A stretch of 14,413 nt of DNA from an uncultured Ruminococcus sp. (GTDB lineage Bacteria; Bacillota; Clostridia; Oscillospirales; Acutalibacteraceae), in assembly GCA_902803125.1 (NCBI GenBank), contig CADCOZ010000005.1, positions 1 to 14,413 on the forward strand, given 5' to 3'. This document shows positions 1 to 6,079 of the stretch, piece by piece. A model generated the notes under the pieces. It ran no database searches. It was not told the DNA's origin and saw only the letters and a list, made by a program, of their open reading frames with translations. A program made the position numbers and the translations under genes. The stretch's first letter is position 1. Each line of letters begins with the position of its first letter.

Positions 1-40
1 AAAGGTTTCCCCCAAACCCCTTTCCAAAAATCGCTGACTT
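1..40 (-). repeat. Family A intergenic repeat, cut by window edge
   Basis: Read on the minus strand this begins AAGTCAGCGATTTTTGG and runs into GGGGTTTGGGGGAAACC, matching the conserved flank and first stem arm of the copies at 1962-2026, 9354-9420 and 14346-14413. The loop and second arm lie outside the window. It has the same orientation as the copy at the other end of the window. Confidence 0.8.
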
Positions 41-56
41 TTGGTTCCTCGAATAT

Positions 57-91
57 TATTCATTATTCGTTATTCACTATTCATTATTCAT
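57..91. repeat. Heptanucleotide tandem repeat (TATTCAY x5)
   Basis: Five head-to-tail 7-base units: TATTCAT, TATTCGT, TATTCAC, TATTCAT, TATTCAT. On the minus strand they read as ATGAATA-type units lying upstream of the family A flank, the same arrangement as at 1914-1934. Short tandem heptamers of this kind are known in several bacterial phyla; their function is unknown. Confidence 0.85.
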
Positions 92-97
92 TCCTTC

Positions 98-123
98 TTC
101 CCCTTCCGAAAATCGCTGTGTTG
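98..123 (-). repeat. Partial family A repeat (flank only)
   Basis: On the minus strand this reads CAACACAGCGATTTT followed by CGGAAGGGG. It matches the start of the 9354-9420 copy with one substitution in 24 bases. The hairpin part is absent, and the heptamer repeats follow instead. Confidence 0.7.
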
Positions 124-184
124 ATGGTTTATCCATTTTTTCTCTGCGGCAAGATATTAAACAGACTCTAAAGGAGTCCGTCAG
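119..184. repeat. Family B intergenic repeat, copy 1
   Basis: This segment starts TGTTGATGG, contains CTGCGGCAAGATATTAAACAG-like sequence at 144-164, and ends CCGTCAG. It aligns with 7706-7760 over its whole length. The main difference is a 13-base insertion here carrying a small GACTC/GAGTC hairpin (about 165-178). The ends form imperfect inverted repeats (TGTTGA... and ...CCGTCA). Confidence 0.6.
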
Positions 185-199
185 CGTTTCCATAAATGC

Positions 200-233
200 A
201 AAAAGCGAACGGAAGCAGGCCGCTACCGTCCGC
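200..233 (-). terminator. Intrinsic terminator of the lipoprotein gene
   Basis: On the minus strand a 12-bp stem (GCGGACGGTAGC paired with GCTTCCGTTCGC, one mismatch and one G-U) closes a 5-base loop and is followed directly by TTTTT. It lies 45 bases downstream of the lipoprotein stop codon. The remaining bases between 234 and 277 show nothing else. Confidence 0.8.
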
Positions 234-277
234 CGGGTATATTATAGCACATTCTGACATTTCTGTAAATATTTATA

Positions 278-772
278 TCAGGCATTCCGCCAATAGGTCT
301 GTATTTCAGAAGAAAGTTCTTTCATGTTATCATAGCAGGTATAGTAATCATTCAGATAACTACCCTTTTCCCGCTGATAAATAGCATCATCGCCCGATTC
401 CTGCGCATAAACCACCATCGCTTTCAACTGTGAAATCAGAATCAGGGCTTGTTTGGCCGACTCCTTCAGCGGCTTATCCATCTCATCAAATTCATCGGTC
501 GCCTTCAGTTTTTGCAGCTGATCAAGCGTATTGATCAAGTCATCAGCCACCAACAGATAGCCACGGATTTTTTCACTGCTGCGGCAGTCAAATTCATTGT
601 CCCGCTCCCACAACTTGCGGGTATAAGTCACGGAATCGTTGACTAACTGTTTCACTTGGCTGACATAACTTTCATTCTTTTGGTGCAGTTCCATATTACA
701 GCCAACCGCTGTCAGCATGAGTACAACAGCCGCCACCAGACAAAAGAAACGGCAAACGGATATTTTTTTCAT
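278..772 (-). CDS. Small predicted lipoprotein, function unknown
   Basis: This encodes 164 residues. The start MKKISVC is chosen because GAGGAG lies 10 bases upstream; the frame stays open for 49 more codons, but that sequence lies across the promoter. Residues 1-24 are a lipoprotein signal peptide: two lysines, a hydrophobic stretch (VAAVVLML) and the lipobox A-V-G-C with C25 as the lipidated cysteine. The mature part is rich in charged and helix-forming residues, with leucine-spaced segments (LINTLDQLQKL, QALILISQLKAM) that suggest a helical bundle. It should sit on the outer face of the cytoplasmic membrane. I do not recognise a family. It follows the M14 peptidase on the same strand but has its own promoter and terminator, so it is likely a single-gene unit. 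Confidence 0.8.
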   Translation of the reverse strand: MKKISVCRFFCLVAAVVLMLTAVGCNMELHQKNESYVSQVKQLVNDSVTYTRKLWERDNEFDCRSSEKIRGYLLVADDLINTLDQLQKLKATDEFDEMDKPLKESAKQALILISQLKAMVVYAQESGDDAIYQREKGSYLNDYYTCYDNMKELSSEIQTYWRNA

Positions 773-796
773 AGGCTGTACGCTCCTCATTTTTTC

Positions 797-840
797 ACAC
801 ACCATATAACGTGTGTTGTAACGGAATCCATCGTAACAAC
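797..840 (-). promoter_or_regulatory. Overlapping palindromes at the lipoprotein transcription start
   Basis: Two inverted repeats lie just downstream of the -10 box. One is GTTGTAACG (815-823) facing CGTAACAAC (832-840), 8 of 9 pairs, 8-base spacer. The other is ACACAC (797-802) facing GTGTGT (811-816), also with an 8-base spacer. Together they cover the expected transcription start and the leader, where a repressor would block transcription. The role as operators is inference. Confidence 0.45.
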
Positions 841-844
841 AAGA

Positions 845-873
845 AGTATAACACAAACCTTTTGATTTATCAA
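845..873 (-). promoter_or_regulatory. Vegetative promoter of the lipoprotein gene
   Basis: On the minus strand, -35 TTGATA (868-873), 17-base spacer, -10 TATACT (845-850) preceded by TGT, an extended -10. It lies about 73 bases upstream of the ATG and outside the M14 peptidase gene. Confidence 0.8.
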
Positions 874-915
874 GCCTATCTTTTATTTTCCGACCAACTC
901 GGCGTAATGTCTGCT

Positions 916-1821
916 TCACAGTACCACAGCCAACACCAACATTTCACGCAGCTGATGATAGATATCATCTAATTGCTCCAGCGGAAGCGGGTTCTCCCCT
1001 TTGCCGATTTCCACGGTAAAGGCCGGCCGCTTGAATTGCTCCACGAACCAGTCCTTGAACCCGCCGCCTATCGCCAAGCCGTCCGGTTCGCTGATATGAT
1101 AGCCGCTGACATAAGCCATCATTTTTGCCATACGCAGGGCTTCCGCTTCCCGATAGGAACCGAAGTGCCAATAGATTTCCTCTCCCTGACTATGGAACGC
1201 CAAGGCATGGTTGATATTGCCGGTACGGCAATAGGCGGCAATTGTGCGGCTTTCCGGCTCACTTTCGGGATATTCCCCGCCGAAACGGGTGGGTGACGGT
1301 GAAATAATGCCTGCGTCCTGTTCCTGACGGTGCAGTGTTTCCCAGCCGGCCGCAAAGTTATGATTGATATCCACACCGGCGGCATTGGCTTGCCAGCGAG
1401 AAGTATCACCGTTACACGCCTGCATGACCGTATCACGAAATTCTCCCGCACTGTCGGCACCGTGAATCTGAATCTCCACCCCATCCGGATTGACACACGG
1501 CACAATAGCCAATCCCCGACGATTCAAAAACGTTCCGACACGCACCCCGCACAGGCTTTTCCCCGTCATGACCGCAAAACACAATTCATCCATAAACCGT
1601 ATCATCAACAATGTTGTCAGCCACTCCATGCCGTGAAAACCGGCCGTGAACAAAACCTGCTGACGACGATTGCCGATACTCAGCAAATCAATCGGACGGC
1701 CACAGCGGCTTTCTCCGATGGTATCCCGTGACAAAAAGGCGTAATCGAGCAAAAGCTGTCCAATCAGCAATTGTCTTTGGGTTCTATCCGGTTTTTGATG
1801 CCATAATTCAGGCAATATCAT
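916..1821 (-). CDS. M14-family zinc peptidase, gamma-D-glutamyl-diamino acid type
   Basis: This is a 301-residue single-domain metallocarboxypeptidase. The zinc ligands are visible as H63-x-x-E66 (FHGMEW) and H210 (AFHSQGEE); E271 (FTVEIGKGENP) is the catalytic glutamate. NPDGVE (111-116) and DINHNF (151-156) are typical of the M14 subgroup that cuts the gamma-D-Glu to meso-diaminopimelate bond of cell wall peptides (ENP1, YqgT and MpaA are relatives). There is no signal peptide, membrane segment or LysM domain, so it probably works in the cytoplasm on recycled or spore/cell-wall peptides; that location is inference. AAGGAGG lies 7 bases before the ATG. A TATACT -10-like box lies at 1857-1862 on this strand, but I see no good -35. 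The gene runs toward the lipoprotein gene, which has a separate promoter. Confidence 0.92.
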   Translation of the reverse strand: MILPELWHQKPDRTQRQLLIGQLLLDYAFLSRDTIGESRCGRPIDLLSIGNRRQQVLFTAGFHGMEWLTTLLMIRFMDELCFAVMTGKSLCGVRVGTFLNRRGLAIVPCVNPDGVEIQIHGADSAGEFRDTVMQACNGDTSRWQANAAGVDINHNFAAGWETLHRQEQDAGIISPSPTRFGGEYPESEPESRTIAAYCRTGNINHALAFHSQGEEIYWHFGSYREAEALRMAKMMAYVSGYHISEPDGLAIGGGFKDWFVEQFKRPAFTVEIGKGENPLPLEQLDDIYHQLREMLVLAVVL

Positions 1822-1870
1822 ATAATGACCTCCTTGTTATCTATTGACCTGCTGACAGTATACTACACTC

Positions 1871-1888
1871 CTGCGGCAAAATTTGTCG
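1871..1888. repeat. Short palindrome of the CTGCGGCAA family
   Basis: GCGGCAAA faces TTTGTCGC with no loop (about 1873-1888). The left half carries the CTGCGGCAA core found in four other gaps; the right half matches the ATTTGTCGC core of the tandem repeat at 9222-9269. The gap 1822-2138 also holds heptamers, a family A copy and the exonuclease promoter. Confidence 0.5.
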
Positions 1889-1913
1889 CAAAAAAGACAG
1901 CCGGACAGAAGTA

Positions 1914-1934
1914 ATGAATAGTGAATAGTGAATA
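1914..1934. repeat. Heptanucleotide tandem repeat (RTGAATA x3)
   Basis: Three head-to-tail units, ATGAATA, GTGAATA, GTGAATA, lie 27 bases upstream of the family A copy. This is the reverse complement of the unit type at 57-91 and has the same position relative to family A. Confidence 0.8.
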
Positions 1935-1961
1935 ATGTTGATAGTAATGCTTGATGAGGTC

Positions 1962-2026
1962 AAGTCAGCGAATTTTGGAAGGGGGTCTGGGGGAAAACCT
2001 TTTTTTCGCCAGAAAAAGGTTTCCCC
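1962..2026 (+). repeat. Family A repeat, complete copy
   Basis: The conserved flank AAGTCAGCGAATTTTGG is followed by GGGGGT and a hairpin. One arm is GGGGAAA-A-CCTTTTT, the loop is TTCGCCAG, and the other arm is AAAAAGGTTTCCCC, with a single bulged A. The loop is identical to that of the other complete copies. Confidence 0.85.
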
Positions 2027-2077
2027 TAGGGAACTGACGGAGCAAAAAGGATTTCCGTGGAATCTTACTTTTTTATC

Positions 2078-2107
2078 TTGCCAGGGGTAAAGGGCTTGTG
2101 GTATAAT
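2078..2107 (+). promoter_or_regulatory. Promoter of the exonuclease-ABC operon
   Basis: -35 TTGCCA (2078-2083), 18-base spacer, -10 TATAAT (2102-2107) preceded by TGG, an extended -10. The predicted start of transcription gives a leader of only about 25 bases. Confidence 0.8.
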
Positions 2108-2138
2108 GTAGGCTGTAGGAATATGCGAAAAGAAAGGA

Positions 2139-2903
2139 ATGGTTGTTACGAAGCTGATTTCATGGAATGTCAACGGGCTGAGAGCCTGTATGCAAAAGGG
2201 TTTTCTGGAGTTTGTGAGGGAAGAACAGGCGGATTTTGTGTGTTTGCAGGAAACCAAAATGCAGGCTCATCAGGCAGAAGTGCCGCTGGACGGTCATCTA
2301 TACTTTAACAGTGCCGAAAAGAAAGGCTATGCCGGAACGGCTGTCTTTACGCCGCATACACCCCTCTCCCTGACGTATAACGGCATGAATATAGAAGAAC
2401 ATTCCCACGAGGGAAGAATGATTACCTTTGAAGCAGAAAATTTTTATCTGGTGAATGTTTATACACCTAATGCACAGGACGGTCTGAAACGGCTGGATTA
2501 CCGTATGAAATGGGAGGACGACCTGCTGCCGTACCTTCAGCAGTTGGACAAGCAAAAGCCGGTGATTTACTGCGGTGATTTGAATGTGGCTCATCAGGAG
2601 ATTGATTTGAAAAACCCGAAATCCAATCGGGGCAATCCGGGCTTTTCCGATGAGGAACGAGCCAAAATTGACACCCTCCTGCACAGCGGTTTTACAGACA
2701 GCTTCCGTTATTTACACCCGGACGCTGTCGGCTGTTACAGTTGGTGGTCCTACCGCTTCAATGCCCGCAAAAATAATGCCGGATGGCGTATTGATTACTT
2801 TATTGTGTCCGACCGTATCCGTGACAGGATTATAGCGGCGGATATTCTTTCTGAGGTCTATGGCAGTGACCATTGTCCTGTCAGACTGGAAATTGATCTG
2901 TAA
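2139..2903 (+). CDS. exoA: Exodeoxyribonuclease III / AP endonuclease
   Basis: This is a 254-residue Mg-dependent nuclease of the exonuclease III/APE1 superfamily, which nicks DNA 5' of abasic sites and trims 3' ends in base excision repair. It matches the family in length. Motifs in order: SWNVNGLRA (8-16), LQETK with metal-binding E38, VYTPN with Y108, GDLNVAH with D147 and N149, WRIDYF with D219, and GSDHCPV with catalytic D244-H245. It is the first gene of an operon and ends 14 bases before the ABC ATPase. The start is the only in-frame ATG in place, but its AAGGA motif abuts the ATG with no spacing, so translation may be weak. No in-frame alternative start is better. Confidence 0.95.
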   Translation: MVVTKLISWNVNGLRACMQKGFLEFVREEQADFVCLQETKMQAHQAEVPLDGHLYFNSAEKKGYAGTAVFTPHTPLSLTYNGMNIEEHSHEGRMITFEAENFYLVNVYTPNAQDGLKRLDYRMKWEDDLLPYLQQLDKQKPVIYCGDLNVAHQEIDLKNPKSNRGNPGFSDEERAKIDTLLHSGFTDSFRYLHPDAVGCYSWWSYRFNARKNNAGWRIDYFIVSDRIRDRIIAADILSEVYGSDHCPVRLEIDL

Positions 2904-2917
2904 ACGGAGGAAACAGC

Positions 2918-3868
2918 ATGATTGAAGTACAGCATCTTACCAAACGATACGGACACCGCACCGCTCTGGACGATGTCAGCTTTCGGGTGGAAAAAGGCGA
3001 TATCCTCGGCTTTCTCGGTCCCAACGGTGCCGGAAAATCCACTACCATGAACATCATCACCGGCTATCTTTCCAGCGACAGCGGCGAAGTGCTGATTGAC
3101 GGTCAAAGCATTTTGGAGCATCCCAAAGAAGCCAAGAAAAACCTTGGCTATCTGCCTGAACAGCCGCCGCTGTATAATGATATGACGGTGCAGGGATATC
3201 TGGAATTTATGTTCCACCTCAAGCGGATACGCCTGCCGATGAAGGAACATATTGCCTCCATTTGTCAGACGGTACATATTGAAGATGTCACCGGCCGCAT
3301 TATCCAGCATCTTTCCAAGGGCTATCGTCAGCGTGTTGGTCTGGCACAAGCCTTATTGGGCGACCCGCCGGTACTGATTTTAGACGAACCGTCCGTGGGA
3401 CTTGACCCGACACAAATTATCGAAATGCGAAAACTGATTCGTGACTTGGGCGAAAAGCACACCGTCATTTTATCCTCTCATGTTCTGACAGAAATTCAGG
3501 CGGTCTGCGACAAAATCATCATCATCCATAACGGCCGGATTGCGGCCTCCGGCAAAACCGATGATTTAACCGGCACGGGACGCGGCACCACAATGGTGCG
3601 TCTGGTTACCGAAGGACGGGAACAGACAGCCTATGCCGCCATCAAAAACATTGACGGTGTTGTCCATATTACCAAAACAGGCGAAACCGAAAAAAACTGC
3701 TGCGAATTTCTGATTGAAAGCACCAAGGATATCCGCCGCTCTATTTACCGCACCATGACCAAAACCGACTGCAATATTCTGCTGATGCAGCCCGCCGGTC
3801 ATTCACTGGAAGAACTCTTTCTGGAAATTATCTCCGGCAAGGAACACGAAACAGGAGGTCATCAATAA
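2918..3868 (+). CDS. ABC transporter ATPase, GldA-like
   Basis: This 316-residue ATP-binding subunit energises the permease encoded next. Walker A GPNGAGKST is at 34-42, the Q-loop glutamine is Q82, the signature LSKGYRQRV is at 132-140, Walker B VLILDEP is at 152-158 with catalytic E157, and the H-loop is H188. About 90 residues follow the core, as in GldA and other ABC-2 ATPases. GGAGG lies 7 bases before the ATG. The order ATPase, permease, auxiliary GldG-like protein, DUF4340 protein is the arrangement of GldA/GldF/GldG-type loci. In Bacteroidota these were linked to gliding, but homologues occur in many non-gliding bacteria, and the substrate is unknown here. Confidence 0.95.
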   Translation: MIEVQHLTKRYGHRTALDDVSFRVEKGDILGFLGPNGAGKSTTMNIITGYLSSDSGEVLIDGQSILEHPKEAKKNLGYLPEQPPLYNDMTVQGYLEFMFHLKRIRLPMKEHIASICQTVHIEDVTGRIIQHLSKGYRQRVGLAQALLGDPPVLILDEPSVGLDPTQIIEMRKLIRDLGEKHTVILSSHVLTEIQAVCDKIIIIHNGRIAASGKTDDLTGTGRGTTMVRLVTEGREQTAYAAIKNIDGVVHITKTGETEKNCCEFLIESTKDIRRSIYRTMTKTDCNILLMQPAGHSLEELFLEIISGKEHETGGHQ

Positions 3869-4573
3869 ATGTTTGCCATTTTCAAGCGGGAGTTTTGCTC
3901 CTATTTCACTTCGCCGGTCGGCTATGTGGTGGCGGCCGCCTTCATGGTCTTTAACGGCATTTTCTTCTATGTTCAGTGTCTGTACACGGGAACTTCCAAT
4001 CTTTATGGCGTGTTTCAAAGTATGTTTTTCATTGTGCTGTTCCTGATTCCCCTGCTGACCATGCGGCTGATGGCCGACGACAGAAAACACCGCACCGATC
4101 AGGCTCTGCTGACCGCTCCGGTGGGGATTCCTTCCATTATCTTTGCTAAGTTCCTGTCAGCCTTTGTTATGCTCCTGATTTGCCTGTCGGCGTATCTGGT
4201 GGACGGCATTATTCTTTCCATCATCGCTTCTCCCGACTGGAGCGTCATTATCGGCAACATCTTCGGCATGATGCTGATGGGTTCGTCTTTTATTGCTATC
4301 GGCGTGTTCATCTCTTCGCTGACAGAAAGCGTCATCGTGGCGGCCATTGTATCCTTTGCCGCCAATGTCCTCATCAGCATGATCGATACCATCGGTTCCA
4401 CCGTTTCATGGGCTTGGCTGAAGGGTGTTTTAGGCACACTGTCATTCCAAGCAAAATACAGCAACTTTTCTTTGGGACTGATTGCCCTGTCCGATATTAT
4501 CTTTTTTGTCAGCATTACCGCCTTGTTCCTGTTTTTGACAGACAGAGTGCTTGACAGAAGAAGATGGGCGTAA
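3869..4573 (+). CDS. ABC-2 permease, GldF-like
   Basis: This is a 234-residue integral membrane subunit with about six hydrophobic helices (roughly 18-38, 48-66, 90-118, 125-150, 155-172, 203-224). Residues 64-86, between the second and third helices, carry the conserved cytoplasmic segment TMRL.ADDR..RTDQALLTAPV, which is diagnostic of the ABC-2/GldF permease family. It starts on the base after the ATPase stop codon, with AGGAGG 10 bases before the ATG inside the ATPase gene, so the two are translationally linked. It is shorter than some ABC-2 permeases but normal for GldF-type proteins. It should dimerise and pair with the preceding ATPase in the cytoplasmic membrane. Confidence 0.92.
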   Translation: MFAIFKREFCSYFTSPVGYVVAAAFMVFNGIFFYVQCLYTGTSNLYGVFQSMFFIVLFLIPLLTMRLMADDRKHRTDQALLTAPVGIPSIIFAKFLSAFVMLLICLSAYLVDGIILSIIASPDWSVIIGNIFGMMLMGSSFIAIGVFISSLTESVIVAAIVSFAANVLISMIDTIGSTVSWAWLKGVLGTLSFQAKYSNFSLGLIALSDIIFFVSITALFLFLTDRVLDRRRWA

Positions 4574-4586
4574 GGAGGTGTCTGCT

Positions 4587-6062
4587 ATGAACCATAACGA
4601 ACAGCCGGCCACCGGCCAAAAATCCGCCAAATCCCTGAGCCGAAAAGCGAAACACGCTCTGCTCTCTGCACTGATTACCGTTGGCGTATTGGTGGCCGTC
4701 ATTTTGGCCAACGTCTTGGCCGTGACACTGACCGATAAATTTTCCGGTCTGACGGCCGATATCACCAGCCTGAAGTCCTTCGAGATTTCCGAGCAGTCCA
4801 AACAGATTGCCCAAAACCTGAACAAAAATGTGTCCGTCATCTTCCTCACTGAACGTGATGCGTATATGGCCATCGACCCCTATTGTAAGCAGACAGCTTA
4901 TATGGCTGAGGAAATGGCAAAGTATTCTGACGGAATGCTCACGGTCAATTATGTGGATATCGTCCGCAACCCTACTTTTGCAGATAACTATCCGTCTGAA
5001 GATCTCAGCACTACCGATATCATTGTATCCTGCGGGAGTAATCAGCGTATTCTGAAGGTCAGCGACTTGTTCCGCTTTGAAAATTATGCGGACAGCTATC
5101 AATATATTGCTTCCTCACAGGCCGAACAGGCCCTTGACAATGCCCTTGTTTCCGTGACGAACGAAACCGTTACCAAAACGGTGCTGATTGCCGATTATTG
5201 CAGTCAGGACACTTCTTATTTCACCAAAACCCTACAGGCCAACGGCTATCAGGTACAGGAACTGTCCCTTTCAGAGGACGATATTCCGTCCGATACCGAA
5301 ATGGTCATTGTCTATGCCCCCACAAAAGACTACACCACCGAAGCCGTTAATAAACTGAGAACCTTCCTGAACAACAACGGTGCGTTCGGCAAGAATTTGC
5401 TGTTTTTGTCGGAGTCGCAGGATGCGGACATTCCAAATCTTGACGGCCTGCTGGCAGAATACGGCATGATTTTGGAACACAGCTTTGCCTTTGAAACCAA
5501 TATGAACTATATCAACAGCAGCAGCACCAATTATTTTGACGGTGTATTATGTCAATACATTTCCGGCTTGTATATTGATGATAACAGTTCCTCTTTACTG
5601 CCGGTCATTACGGGTTATTCCCGTCCGATTGGCATTTTAGATGAAGAAATCGCAACTGCCCTGCTCGGCTATTCCACCCAGTCCGGTCAATGTCCTTTTG
5701 ATGCCGGCGATGACTGGGACGTGGAAAAGAACATTACCGGAGAAATTTATGTGCTGGCACAGGGGCAGAACGGCGAAAACGATAAACTCTCCACGGTCAT
5801 TGTATCGGGTACCTATCGCCTTTTCACTAAAGCCTACTACGGTTCTGCCTATAACAATCAGGCGTACCTGTCCGATATGCTGGCGGCTGTCAACCATCGG
5901 GAACAAAAACATATTTCGGTGGCCGATAAAATCATCAGCCATTATGACATCAATATTGACCAGCAGACCGCTATGAACATCGGGTTCATTGTCTACGCCC
6001 TCATTCCCATCATCATACTCGGTATCGGCTTTACGGTATTCCTGATGAGAAGACATCGGTAA
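4587..6062 (+). CDS. GldG-like ABC auxiliary protein
   Basis: This encodes 491 residues. ATG 4587 is chosen over an upstream in-frame TTG at 4551 because AAGGAGG lies 8 bases before it. A membrane helix at about 24-47 and another at about 466-487 frame a large domain, expected outside the membrane, that matches the ABC auxiliary (GldG, IFT52-like) family: NVSVIFLTERD near the start, then LIADYCSQDTSY, MVIVYAPTKDYT and LLFLSESQDAD, the alternating strand-helix blocks of that fold. The last residues (RRHR) are a positive cytoplasmic anchor. It lies 13 bases after the permease and 17 before the DUF4340 gene. It probably forms a complex with both. Its molecular role is not established in Gram-positive bacteria. 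Confidence 0.9.
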   Translation: MNHNEQPATGQKSAKSLSRKAKHALLSALITVGVLVAVILANVLAVTLTDKFSGLTADITSLKSFEISEQSKQIAQNLNKNVSVIFLTERDAYMAIDPYCKQTAYMAEEMAKYSDGMLTVNYVDIVRNPTFADNYPSEDLSTTDIIVSCGSNQRILKVSDLFRFENYADSYQYIASSQAEQALDNALVSVTNETVTKTVLIADYCSQDTSYFTKTLQANGYQVQELSLSEDDIPSDTEMVIVYAPTKDYTTEAVNKLRTFLNNNGAFGKNLLFLSESQDADIPNLDGLLAEYGMILEHSFAFETNMNYINSSSTNYFDGVLCQYISGLYIDDNSSSLLPVITGYSRPIGILDEEIATALLGYSTQSGQCPFDAGDDWDVEKNITGEIYVLAQGQNGENDKLSTVIVSGTYRLFTKAYYGSAYNNQAYLSDMLAAVNHREQKHISVADKIISHYDINIDQQTAMNIGFIVYALIPIIILGIGFTVFLMRRHR

Positions 6063-6079
6063 CGGAGGCGAGATTGCAG

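Noticed and set aside
57..91. Heptamer array considered as a CRISPR
   Set aside because: Units are 7 bases with no spacers, and no cas gene is present.
278..919. Longer version of the lipoprotein with 49 extra N-terminal residues
   Set aside because: The extra codons cover the promoter and operator-like palindromes, lack a ribosome binding site and would bury the lipoprotein signal peptide.
1841..2257. Minus-strand open frame of 138 codons
   Set aside because: It translates the heptamer and family A repeats and the start of exonuclease III in reverse; it has no ribosome binding site and atypical composition.
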